Part shown: positions 8,868 through 16,994 of the stretch, piece by piece
Layout: every line of letters begins with the position of its first letter
Numbering within the stretch: the first letter of the stretch is position 1
NCBI GenBank assembly: GCA_950022695.1
Contig: CATLLN010000001.1
Location: 1 to 64,000, forward strand
Source: an uncultured bacterium
GTDB taxonomy: Bacteria; Cyanobacteriota; Vampirovibrionia; Gastranaerophilales; Gastranaerophilaceae
Direction of reading: 5' to 3'
Length of the DNA: 64,000 nt
Made by a program: the position numbers and the translations under genes
Notes under the pieces: model-generated
What the model saw: only the letters and a program-made list of their open reading frames with translations
What the model was told of the DNA's origin: nothing
Databases searched by the model: none

Positions 8868-10199
8868 ATGAATAAAACTTTAGTGAAATATCCGTTTTTG
8901 ACCCAAGATGTAGAAATTTATGAACGTGAAAACGGTCATAAGATTGTTTTGGCTCATAAAGAAGGTGAGATGGTTAATGTTTCATCATGGGTAAAGACAG
9001 GTTCAATAAATGAAGATGATAAAAATAACGGGATTTCACATTTTCTTGAGCACTTGATGTTTAAGGGAACAAACAAATATAAAGTTGGCGAATTTGACAG
9101 AATGCTTGAAGCTAAAGGAGCAATTGTCAATGCTGCAACTTGGAAAGATTATACATTTTATTATGTAACTTTGCCGAAGGGCGCAGGAGGAAAAGATTTT
9201 GAACTTGCACTAAATCTTCATGCCGATATGATGATGAATCCGGTTTTTCCATATGAAGAACTCGGAGCACCGTTTGATTTGAATGATAATTCTGTTACTG
9301 ACAAACGTGAACGTCACGTTGTTATTGAAGAAATTAGAATGAGAAAAGATCAGCCATGGACAAAAGTTTATAATGTTTGTAATAAAAACATGTATACAAA
9401 TCATCCGTACAGGCGTGATGTAATTGGAACTCCGGAAATTATTTCCCAAGTTACAAGAGAAGATATAGATAATTATTACAGAACTTTCTATACTCCTAAA
9501 AATATTACAACTATTGTTGTTGGAGATTTTAATCATGAGGAAGTTTTAAATTTGCTTAGCGAAAAATTTGATTTCCCTAATCGTACTGAAGGAGCAAAAA
9601 CAGTTAATGAGATTGATTCTCCTGTTAGTGAAACAAAATATATTGAATCAAGTGCAAATGTTCAAACATCATATTTAATGTTTGGCTGGCTTGGTCCTCG
9701 TGCAAATGAACTTAAAGCTTCAATTTGTCTTGATTTAGTGAGCATAATTTTTGGAGAAGGCTCAAGTTCACGTTTGCGTCAAAATTTAATTGAAAAATTA
9801 CCGGAAAGAATATTTAACCTGATTGGTTCAGAGCATTATCAATTTAAAGACGGTAATAATTTCTTTATTCAGGCAAATTTTGATTCTGAATTCAAAGAAA
9901 AAGCAATCGAACTTGTAAAAAAAGAACTTGCTGATTTACTTGCCAACCCTATTACAGAAGATGAACTTTCAAAAGCAAAAAAACGAACAAAGTCACGTTT
10001 TGCAAATGCAGCAGAAACTGTATCAGAAATTGGTGAAACAATTGGATATTATATGACTGTCTGTGATGATTTGAAACTTGTTGAAGATTATCTTGCAGAT
10101 TTGGAAAGTATAACTGTTAAGGATTTGGAAGATTCAATAAAGAAATATTTGAAACTTGAAAATGCAGTAATTTCTGTACTTGTACCGCAAGGAGAATAA
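8868..10199 (+). CDS. M16-family zinc metallopeptidase
   Basis: A 443-residue processing-peptidase-like protein. The inverted zinc motif HFLEH (in GISHFLEHLMFKGT) sits near residue 55, and the third ligand is expected in HVVIEEIRM. The C-terminal half is the second, non-catalytic M16 domain (YLMFGWLGP, GEGSSSRLRQNL). No signal peptide is seen, so it is probably cytoplasmic. ATG 8868 is preferred over 8853 because GAGGAA lies nine bases upstream. It is followed after one base by the uracil-DNA glycosylase gene, forming an operon. Confidence 0.92.
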   Translation: MNKTLVKYPFLTQDVEIYERENGHKIVLAHKEGEMVNVSSWVKTGSINEDDKNNGISHFLEHLMFKGTNKYKVGEFDRMLEAKGAIVNAATWKDYTFYYVTLPKGAGGKDFELALNLHADMMMNPVFPYEELGAPFDLNDNSVTDKRERHVVIEEIRMRKDQPWTKVYNVCNKNMYTNHPYRRDVIGTPEIISQVTREDIDNYYRTFYTPKNITTIVVGDFNHEEVLNLLSEKFDFPNRTEGAKTVNEIDSPVSETKYIESSANVQTSYLMFGWLGPRANELKASICLDLVSIIFGEGSSSRLRQNLIEKLPERIFNLIGSEHYQFKDGNNFFIQANFDSEFKEKAIELVKKELADLLANPITEDELSKAKKRTKSRFANAAETVSEIGETIGYYMTVCDDLKLVEDYLADLESITVKDLEDSIKKYLKLENAVISVLVPQGE

Positions 10200-10200
10200 A

Positions 10201-10790
10201 ATGACACAAGAATTTGAACAACAGCTGGATTTAGTTAAACAAAAGTGTTTAAAGTGTGAAAAATGTTCACTTTGTCATACAAGAACGAATACTGTATTCT
10301 CCGGTGGAGTTCCGAATTCTAAGTTAATGCTGATTGGTGAAGCTCCCGGGTATTATGAAGATCAGAAAGGTGAACCTTTTGTTGGTAAAGCCGGTCAGCT
10401 TTTGGATAAAATTCTTGGCTGTGTCGGGTTTTCAAGAAAAGAGCATATTTATATTTGTAATACTCTAAAATGCCGTCCACCTGAAAACAGAGTCCGCTGC
10501 CTGATGAAAAAGAGGCTTGCCGTGAATATCTGGATGCACAAATCGAAATTCTTAAACCAAGAATAATACTACTTTGCGGAAGAGTTGCGGTTAACTCGTT
10601 TATAGATACAAAACTTGGTATAACAAAATTACGTGGAAAATGGTTTGAAGGTCCGAATTTTTCTAAAATGATGCCGATTTTCCATCCGTCATATTTATTA
10701 AGAAATGACAGCAGAGAAAAAGGCTCTCCAAAATGGCAAATGTGGCAGGATATTCAAGAAGTTCGCAGAGTTTATGATCAGATGAATTAA
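10201..10790 (+). pseudogene. Uracil-DNA glycosylase (family 4-type), frameshifted
   Basis: The first frame encodes an Fe-S uracil-DNA glycosylase N-terminus: CLKCEKCSLCHTRTNTVF, LMLIGEAPGYYEDQKGEPFVG, GQLLDKIL and NTLKCRPPENR. After base 10493 the family sequence continues in the next frame: PLPDEKEACREYLDAQI, PRIILLCGRVAVNSF, then IFHPSYLLRN and LQ-like tail residues ending at the TAA at 10788. One missing base between 10493 and 10494 explains the break; GTNCCG would encode the expected V-P. Restored, the protein would be 196 residues, normal for the family. Both halves are otherwise intact, so this is a recent mutation or an assembly error. Removes uracil from DNA if functional. Confidence 0.9.
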
Positions 10791-10797
10791 GTTTTAT

Positions 10798-10820
10798 GGC
10801 GCGGAGCTTTGCTCCGCGCC
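10798..10820. other. GC-rich perfect hairpin without T-tract
   Basis: A 10-bp perfect stem (10798-10807 with 10811-10820) and TTT loop lies between the glycosylase stop and the next promoter. It has no following T-run on either strand, so it is at best a weak terminator or an mRNA end stabiliser. Confidence 0.55.
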
Positions 10821-10827
10821 ACTGTTG

Positions 10828-10836
10828 TGATATAAT
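10828..10836 (+). promoter_or_regulatory. Extended -10 promoter (TGA-TATAAT), leaderless
   Basis: TGA-TATAAT ends exactly six bases before the ATG at 10843, the same geometry as at 4830 and 18115. No Shine-Dalgarno lies between. Confidence 0.65.
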
Positions 10837-10842
10837 TATTTT

Positions 10843-12633
10843 ATGAGTGAGAGTCATAGAATGAGTTTTACAACTCAGAATCGTTTAATAATTTTCGGAT
10901 TGGTGTTAAGCACATTGCTAATTATGGCAATTGCGGTTTTTGCAACGATTAATATTCAGAAAAATCTCAATGAAGCTTATCAGAATTTTGGTCAAGTGAT
11001 TTCAAAAATTCTTGCGATTGAAAGTGTTGAAATTACAAAAGATGCAACGGGTAAAGAAACATTTGAGATATTAAAAACTCACTCTGATTCTATATTAAAA
11101 TCTCATCAGGACATTGTTTTTATTGAATTCCGTGATGAAAACGGGAAATTAATTTACAACGCTAAAAATAAATTACATAAAATTTCCAAAAAACCTAATA
11201 TTTCTGTAAGTTCACCAATGGTAAACATTATTGATAACTCTAATATCGGTTCTGTTACTGTTGGGCTTTCAGGGTCAATTGTCGGGAAAGTCTCATCAAC
11301 TACCCGCGCTTCAATCTTGTTTGTTTTTGTAATTGTGTGGTTGGTTTTTGCGTTTGTAATTTTAATAAACACATATCTTATTACACGTGAGTTGAGGATT
11401 TTTCACGATGGTGTAAGCAAGATTTCATCAGGTGAATTCGGTTATAAAATTGAAGGAAAAGACGTCAGTGATGAAGTTCAAGGACTGTTTAACGCATTTA
11501 ACGATATGTCTGCAAGGCTTAATGTTTATGAAGAACAAAATATTGAACAGTTAACACTTGAGCGTAACAAACTTGAAGCTGTTTTGATGAGTATTGTTAA
11601 TGGGGTTGTGGTTTGTGATAACAACGATAAAGTTGTTTTGTTAAATAATCATGCAAAACAAATGCTTGAACTTGAAGATGATCAGCTTTTAGATACAAAT
11701 ATTCAAAATTACGTCGATACAGAAGGCGAATATTGTTTTACTGATAAAATCGAAGAATATAAAAAACTTTCTCTGGAAGAAAAATCATCTAAACCTGTAA
11801 TTTTTAATATTACAATTGATGGTCGTATTTTAAAATCAATAATTTCTCCAATGTTTACGCAAAACCACGATTATGTCGGCTATATCATTGTACTGATTGA
11901 TGTGACGCGTGAAACCGAAATGGATAAGATGAAATCTGATTTTATTTCCAATGTTTCACACGAACTTAGAACTCCTGTGACTGTATTAAGAAGTTATATT
12001 GATACTTTGTATAACTACGGTGATGAGTTTGATACTGATACGAAAAAAGAGTTTATTTCAACTTTAAACACAGAAATCATTCGACTTAACAGTATGGTTA
12101 ATGATATTTTAGATTTTTCAAGATTGGATTCTAATGCAAAAATTGAAAAATGTGAAAATGATTTATCACAGCTTGTGGATTCTTGTGTGTCACAAGTTGA
12201 GGTGCTTTTGAAAGATCACAATTTAAAAATTGATGTAGATAAAGACAATGATATTCCGTTGTTATGCTTTAATTATGAGAGTATTGCGCGAGCTTTAACT
12301 AATTATCTTTCAAATGCCATAAAATATGCTCCGCTGGATTCAACAATAAAGGTGAAATTATTTAAAGAATCAGAAAAAAATCAGGTTACAGTTACTGTTC
12401 GGGATGAAGGTATCGGGATAGCGCCTGAGTTTCAGAAGAAGGTTTTTGAAAGATTTTACCGCGTAGAAAATAAAACACATAGTGTTAAAGGTACAGGTTT
12501 AGGGCTTCATTTAGTTAAAACAACAATAGAAAAACATCATCACGGTAATGTTTTTGTTGAATCTCAGCCAAATTGCGGCTCAACATTTGGATTCAGTTTG
12601 CCGATTGCTTATATGGATGACGAATTAATATAA
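10843..12633 (+). CDS. Membrane sensor histidine kinase (HAMP-PAS-HisKA)
   Basis: A 596-residue two-component sensor. Transmembrane helix 1 is about 14-36, an extracytoplasmic sensor spans 40-155, and helix 2 is about 157-180. HAMP follows at 182-230, a PAS-like region at 240-355, and HisKA has phospho-accepting His373 in NVSHELRTP. The HATPase domain has NYLSNAIKYAP, VRDEGIGI, FERFYRV and GTGLGLHLVK. The layout matches WalK/PhoR-type kinases. No response regulator is adjacent, so the partner is unknown. The ATG is six bases from a -10 box; M7 is an alternative start. Confidence 0.93.
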   Translation: MSESHRMSFTTQNRLIIFGLVLSTLLIMAIAVFATINIQKNLNEAYQNFGQVISKILAIESVEITKDATGKETFEILKTHSDSILKSHQDIVFIEFRDENGKLIYNAKNKLHKISKKPNISVSSPMVNIIDNSNIGSVTVGLSGSIVGKVSSTTRASILFVFVIVWLVFAFVILINTYLITRELRIFHDGVSKISSGEFGYKIEGKDVSDEVQGLFNAFNDMSARLNVYEEQNIEQLTLERNKLEAVLMSIVNGVVVCDNNDKVVLLNNHAKQMLELEDDQLLDTNIQNYVDTEGEYCFTDKIEEYKKLSLEEKSSKPVIFNITIDGRILKSIISPMFTQNHDYVGYIIVLIDVTRETEMDKMKSDFISNVSHELRTPVTVLRSYIDTLYNYGDEFDTDTKKEFISTLNTEIIRLNSMVNDILDFSRLDSNAKIEKCENDLSQLVDSCVSQVEVLLKDHNLKIDVDKDNDIPLLCFNYESIARALTNYLSNAIKYAPLDSTIKVKLFKESEKNQVTVTVRDEGIGIAPEFQKKVFERFYRVENKTHSVKGTGLGLHLVKTTIEKHHHGNVFVESQPNCGSTFGFSLPIAYMDDELI

Positions 12634-12654
12634 GCTTTGAATTGCAATATCATA

Positions 12655-14256
12655 TTAATCAAATAGCGCATTGATTTTATCAGTAATATCTTGCGGGTCT
12701 ATTTCGTTTGTAATTTTGTTTACATCCTGTGCAATTTGATAAAGCTTAGCAGCTTCAATTTTATCGCCTGTGATTGAAATTGAGCGTGCAAGGTTAAAAT
12801 GAGCAAGCGCGTAATTCGGATTACATTCAACTGATTTTTTAAACATTTCCATTGCTTTTTGAACTCTGCCTAAATCATCAAGATATATTACGCCCAGGTT
12901 GTTATAAGCAATATCGTAGTTCTTGTCAAATTCTATAGCAAGCTCGTATTCGCGAATAGCTTCATCTGTGTCGCCTTTTCCCCAGTATAAAAATCCTAGG
13001 TTACAGTGAATTTTAGCGTTCTGAGGGTCAAGATCAAGTGCGTTGCGATAGATTGCAAGAGCATTTTCGTAATCCTGTTTATCATAAAAAGCACTGCCAA
13101 GGTTAATATAAATATCAATATCTTCCGGAGTTAACAAGTAAGCGCTCTGATAAGATGTAATTGCAGCATCTAAATCCTGTTTAGCTTCTTGGAAAACGAA
13201 ACCTAAAGTCTGGTTAACAACACTTGTCCATTCTTTGCTTGGATTTAGGGTTACGGCTGTTTGGAAGTGTGATACGGCACCGTCAACATCGCCTTTAATA
13301 TATAAAATATTTGCTAAATTTGAATGAAATTCAGGCATGTTCGGCATAATTTGGATAAGCTTTTTGTAAACTTCAATCGCGTTATCGTAATCGCCTAAAT
13401 CTTCGTAAGCTTTGCATAAATGACGGTAAGCAGGGATGTTTAAGTTATCCAGCCAGATTGCCATTTTGTATTCCGTGATTGCGTTTTCAAACTGACCAAG
13501 TGATGAATAAATGTCACCAAGCAAACAGTATAGAGGAACAAATCCCGGCGCTTTATCAATTGCGTCAATGTAAATATCTAGAGCTTCATTAAGTCCTTTT
13601 GTCTGCACTTGAAGATAGCCTTTAAGAAGTATCGGCAGGAATTTTGTATAAGCTAAAGAGTCTTTAACTTTTTTCATTGCTGCTATGTCAAATGGCAGGG
13701 TTACTGCAGACATAAGATATTCATTGAACGATTTAATTTTGTTTTTGAATACTCTAAACGATGAAATTTTGTAGATATTATGCAGAAGATAATGTGAACA
13801 AGAACTTGCAAACGGTGCGTATTTAATAGCTTTTTTTGCATTGATTTCTGCATCTAAAAATCTTGCTTTTTTTGTGTAAACTTCTGCTAACATGTGGTAT
13901 GCTTTTGCGTGTTTTGGATTCTTTGCAACAGCATTGTCAAAGTAGTTGATTGCTTTGTCAAGGTCTCCTTTGTAAAACTGTGCCATACCTATTTTGTAAT
14001 AGATATTGGCAGAGTTTATGTATGATTCAAGCGCAATTTGATATTCTGTAATTGCTTCATCAATATACTGGCAAGAAGAATAAATATCTAAGTGCCACGC
14101 AAGATATAAATCCCCTAATCTGAGGTGTAAATCAGCATTTGTCGGGTCTTTTTGAAGACCGATTTGACATAATTCAATCGCTGATTTTACATTTCCGCCT
14201 TTGACTTGTTTTTCAATTTTTTTATCTAAAAGTTTTGTATCGTTTTCCATATTCAT
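12655..14256 (-). CDS. Large TPR-repeat protein
   Basis: About 533 residues made almost entirely of tetratricopeptide repeats. Repeats such as ADLHLRLGDLYLAW, ANIYYKIGMAQFYKGDLDKA, AKAYHMLAEVYTKKA and AKIHCNLGFLYWGKGDTDEA run to near residue 520. No signal peptide or membrane segment is seen, so it is likely a cytoplasmic scaffold. The start is placed at 14256 (MNMENDTKLL); the open frame upstream to 14316 would add a hydrophobic stretch overlapping the minus-strand -10 box. Partner proteins are unknown. Confidence 0.85.
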   Translation of the reverse strand: MNMENDTKLLDKKIEKQVKGGNVKSAIELCQIGLQKDPTNADLHLRLGDLYLAWHLDIYSSCQYIDEAITEYQIALESYINSANIYYKIGMAQFYKGDLDKAINYFDNAVAKNPKHAKAYHMLAEVYTKKARFLDAEINAKKAIKYAPFASSCSHYLLHNIYKISSFRVFKNKIKSFNEYLMSAVTLPFDIAAMKKVKDSLAYTKFLPILLKGYLQVQTKGLNEALDIYIDAIDKAPGFVPLYCLLGDIYSSLGQFENAITEYKMAIWLDNLNIPAYRHLCKAYEDLGDYDNAIEVYKKLIQIMPNMPEFHSNLANILYIKGDVDGAVSHFQTAVTLNPSKEWTSVVNQTLGFVFQEAKQDLDAAITSYQSAYLLTPEDIDIYINLGSAFYDKQDYENALAIYRNALDLDPQNAKIHCNLGFLYWGKGDTDEAIREYELAIEFDKNYDIAYNNLGVIYLDDLGRVQKAMEMFKKSVECNPNYALAHFNLARSISITGDKIEAAKLYQIAQDVNKITNEIDPQDITDKINALFD

Positions 14257-14287
14257 AAATAGCTCTTTACCACTTATTTTAATTAAT

Positions 14288-14293
14288 ATTATA
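14288..14293 (-). promoter_or_regulatory. -10 box for the TPR gene
   Basis: TATAAT on the minus strand lies about 32 bases before the chosen start at 14256, and diverges from the plus-strand -10 at 14325-14330. Confidence 0.45.
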
Positions 14294-14324
14294 TAAAATT
14301 GCAAGTTAATTAACATATTTTGTG

Positions 14325-14330
14325 TATAAT
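14325..14330 (+). promoter_or_regulatory. -10 box for the LeuA-like synthase gene
   Basis: TATAAT preceded by TGTG lies 27 bases before the ATG at 14357. A GAGGAAAG ribosome site lies in the short leader. Confidence 0.5.
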
Positions 14331-14356
14331 ATAGTTTATTAGAATGAGGAAAGATT

Positions 14357-15667
14357 ATGACAGATAACAGAATATATTTTGTAGACGTAACAAATAGGGA
14401 CGGCGTGCAAACTTCACGTTTGGGTTTAGCAAAATTACAAAAAACAATAATTAATTTAATGCTTAACGATATGGGTATAACCCAATCAGAATTCGGGTTT
14501 CCGACAACAAAGCACGAACTTAATTACCTTAACGGTAACCTTGAGCTTGTAAAGCGCGGTGTTATCTCTACAACAAAGCTTTCAGGCTGGATGAGAGGAA
14601 TAGCTGCTGATGTTGAACAGTCTTTCCGCGACGTGCCGGAGCTTAAGTACGTTAATCTTTCACAATCAACTTCTGAACAAATGATTAATGGCAAATATTT
14701 GGGCAAGAAAACTCCTGATGATATTATTAAAATGACCAAAGAAGCCGTGGAATGTGCAATTGATAAAGGTGCAAAAATTGTCGGGGTTAACGCAGAAGAC
14801 GCTTCCCGAAGTGATATTGACTATTTAATTAAGTACGCATCTGAAGCTAAAAAATCAGGCGCATATAGGTTTAGATACTGTGATACACTGGGTTTTGAAG
14901 ACCCTCAGACAACTTATGACAGAATCTATAAAATTGCAAAAGCGACCGAAATGCCAATTGAACTTCATTTTCACAATGATTTGGGAATGGCAGCAGCTTG
15001 TTCTGTAATGGGTGCAAGAGCAGCAATTGACGCGGGGGTTGATGCTTATATCAACACTGCAATTAACGGTATGGGAGAACGTGCAGGAAATGCTGATTTA
15101 GTATCTTGTCTTCTGGCGTGTTTGAAATCCGCAGGGTTCAAAAACAAATACAAAATTGATGGAAATATTCGTTTGGATAGAGCATGGCAATTAGCAAAAT
15201 ATACGGCTTATGCCTTCGGGGTTGATATTCCAATAAATCAGCCTGCTGTTGGTGATAATGCGTTTGCGCACGAATCAGGAATTCACGCAGATGGCGCCTT
15301 AAAAGACAGAAGAAATTACGAGCTTTATGATTTTGAAGAACTTGGACGCGGTGAACCTGAAATTATTGAAACCGGAAGAATGATTACAACAGGTGAATAC
15401 GGTGGTATTAAAGGGTTCAGAAACGTTTATGATAATCTTGAAATTGAATTTAAAGATGAACATGAAGCGCGTAATATTTTGGAACTTGCGCGCTATGCGA
15501 ACGTTCATACTCAAAAACCTTTAACAACAAGTGAGTTGAAGTTTATTTATTACTTCCCGGATATCGCGGCACAGGTTATGACAGTTTCACCATACTATGA
15601 ACCGCTTGGAGCGATTAAAGATAGAGTTGAAGCCCAAAAAATCAAAGTTCCGCAAGGGATTATTTAA
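14357..15667 (+). CDS. Homocitrate/Re-citrate synthase-like DRE-TIM enzyme
   Basis: A 436-residue DRE-TIM metallolyase that condenses acetyl-CoA with a 2-oxo acid. Metal and catalytic residues are in DVTNRDGVQ (10-18; Arg14, Asp15, Gln18) and HFHND (204-208). NGMGERAGNADL and FAHESGIHADG are the other family blocks. The C-terminal allosteric domain of 2-isopropylmalate synthase is absent. The opening FVDVTNRDGVQTSRLGLAKLQ and EFGFPTTKHE resemble, from memory, the Re-citrate synthase group rather than LeuA or NifV. That would supply citrate for 2-oxoglutarate synthesis, but homocitrate or citramalate activity cannot be excluded. It has its own promoter and is not next to leucine or lysine genes. 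Confidence 0.85.
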   Translation: MTDNRIYFVDVTNRDGVQTSRLGLAKLQKTIINLMLNDMGITQSEFGFPTTKHELNYLNGNLELVKRGVISTTKLSGWMRGIAADVEQSFRDVPELKYVNLSQSTSEQMINGKYLGKKTPDDIIKMTKEAVECAIDKGAKIVGVNAEDASRSDIDYLIKYASEAKKSGAYRFRYCDTLGFEDPQTTYDRIYKIAKATEMPIELHFHNDLGMAAACSVMGARAAIDAGVDAYINTAINGMGERAGNADLVSCLLACLKSAGFKNKYKIDGNIRLDRAWQLAKYTAYAFGVDIPINQPAVGDNAFAHESGIHADGALKDRRNYELYDFEELGRGEPEIIETGRMITTGEYGGIKGFRNVYDNLEIEFKDEHEARNILELARYANVHTQKPLTTSELKFIYYFPDIAAQVMTVSPYYEPLGAIKDRVEAQKIKVPQGII

Positions 15668-15882
15668 ACAATATCCAGTCGTTGTTTGAATTCTTTTTGA
15701 GCAATTTCATCTATTTCATCTTGTAATTCGAAAAACTGTAATAAGATATCATTGCAAAAATCTTGAAAAAAATATGCATCGCTGTTTTCTTCAATGAAGC
15801 CTGCAATGGCGTATTTCATAAGTTCGAGCTTTTTCACGAGATTGTAACTATCTTCTTGTAATTTGTTTATACTATCTTGCAT
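15664..15882 (-). CDS. Small acidic helical protein (72 aa)
   Basis: A 72-residue, Glu/Asp/Leu-rich, fully helical protein (MQDSINKLQEDSYNLVKKLELM and FFELQDEIDEIAQKEF). I do not recognise a family. It overlaps the preceding plus-strand synthase by four bases at the 3' ends and is divergent from the xre gene. No Shine-Dalgarno is evident. Such small proteins are sometimes paired with an Xre regulator, but nothing here proves a toxin-antitoxin pair. Confidence 0.55.
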   Translation of the reverse strand: MQDSINKLQEDSYNLVKKLELMKYAIAGFIEENSDAYFFQDFCNDILLQFFELQDEIDEIAQKEFKQRLDIV

Positions 15883-15896
15883 TTATATGTCTTATT

Positions 15897-15929
15897 GCTA
15901 TCTTTATATATCTACAAGATAAATATAGC
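15897..15929. promoter_or_regulatory. Inverted repeat, candidate Xre operator
   Basis: Two 11-base arms, 15897-15907 and 15919-15929, are inverted copies with one mismatch and an 11-base spacer. They lie between the divergent small helical gene and the xre gene, where an autoregulator would bind. A TTGTAT -35 (15933) and TAATAT -10 (15957) for xre follow directly. Confidence 0.35.
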
Positions 15930-15968
15930 ACGTTGTATAACGAGTGTCAATAGTCTAATATAAATATC

Positions 15969-16199
15969 ATGAAGAAAAATATAGCTACCAATATAACAAA
16001 ATATTTTGGGAAAAAGGTAAAAATAGAAAGAATTAAAAAAGATCTTTCGCAGGAGTCATTAGCAGAGTTAGCAGGAATAAGCAGAGCTTATTTAGGTGCT
16101 GTTGAACGGGCAGAAAGTATTCCGTCTATAGAAACTGCCGGAATGTTAGCTAAGGGACTTGGCATTGAACTTCACAAATTGTTTATTTTTGAGGATTAG
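15969..16199 (+). CDS. Xre-family helix-turn-helix regulator
   Basis: A 76-residue DNA-binding protein. The helix-turn-helix lies in LSQESLAELAGISRAYLGAVERAESIPSIETAGMLAKGLGI (about residues 26-66), typical of the Xre/Cro family and of small C-type controllers. A TAATAT -10 box ends six bases before the ATG, suggesting a leaderless mRNA. The gene is monocistronic. Its target is unknown; the inverted repeat at 15897-15929 is a candidate. Confidence 0.92.
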   Translation: MKKNIATNITKYFGKKVKIERIKKDLSQESLAELAGISRAYLGAVERAESIPSIETAGMLAKGLGIELHKLFIFED

Positions 16200-16248
16200 T
16201 AACTGCGAGAAAATGTCGCCCTGAACTAGATTCAAGGTTTGATATTTT

Positions 16249-16962
16249 TTAGATCTCATAATCAATTCCGTGTTGTTTGAAAAGTGCGTTGAAAAAGTCT
16301 TTGTTTTCAATGATGTTTTCCGATGTTAATTTCATATGTATAGCACAGTCAAACATATTTTCCTTTTGACTCTGTTGTGCCATTACTCTATCGATATAAG
16401 TTTTTGCAAGTTTGTTTGTTTCACGGGTTATGGCGCGCTGTTCTTCAGCTGACGGTTTTTGTTTTAACTTTTCTATAAATTCTATCGCGTTTTGGATTAT
16501 TTCATCAAGAGGATTTTTACTGTTTTGTATGATATTTTTTAATATATTATCTCTTGTTGCAAAAGCGGTTGTGCTTGGTTGAAATTTATATTTTGAATGA
16601 AAATAAATTGCTGTGTCTTTTGATACGATATCAAGTTGTTTTATCTTATTTTCAAGCATTGTAATTATGCTTGAAAGTCGTAGAAGTTCACCCAAACGAA
16701 AACCTTTTTTGCGATATTCCGGCAGTGTTTCAATAAAATAGCCGGTCATAGTTTTATTATCATTGTCAATCGAAAATATTTCATGTCCGAGAGTTTTTCC
16801 AAAAGGGTTTTTTATTTCGGAAATTAAACGATTATATCCGTCATAATGTATTTTAGTATCTGTTACAAGGTTGCCGAAAATTTCATGACGAGTGTGCAAA
16901 GTATTGACGATTCTTGAATCTGTCGGGGTTATAGTTTTTAATATTGGTTTTACAAGATGCAT
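16249..16962 (-). CDS. GNAT-like acetyltransferase (hypothetical)
   Basis: A 237-residue soluble protein. The central region GYFIETLPEYRKKGFRLGELLRLSSI has the strand and the R-x-x-G-x-x-x-G acetyl-CoA loop of GNAT enzymes. AIYFHSKYKFQP corresponds to the 'FYeklGF' motif. The C-terminal third is helical (AIEFIEKLKQKPSAEEQRAI) and has no recognised domain. The substrate is unknown. No clear Shine-Dalgarno precedes the ATG. It lies downstream of mnmA on the same strand and may be co-transcribed (32-bp gap). Confidence 0.68.
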   Translation of the reverse strand: MHLVKPILKTITPTDSRIVNTLHTRHEIFGNLVTDTKIHYDGYNRLISEIKNPFGKTLGHEIFSIDNDNKTMTGYFIETLPEYRKKGFRLGELLRLSSIITMLENKIKQLDIVSKDTAIYFHSKYKFQPSTTAFATRDNILKNIIQNSKNPLDEIIQNAIEFIEKLKQKPSAEEQRAITRETNKLAKTYIDRVMAQQSQKENMFDCAIHMKLTSENIIENKDFFNALFKQHGIDYEI

Positions 16963-16994
16963 ATTTTATGTAAAACCTGTCAAAATAATTTTTG

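Noticed and set aside
10798-10820. GC hairpin as an intrinsic terminator
   Set aside because: No T-run on either strand, so it is listed only as a hairpin.
16978-16984. TTGACA on the minus strand before the 237-aa gene, as a -35 box
   Set aside because: A 17-bp spacer would place the -10 inside the coding region, and no -10 box fits.
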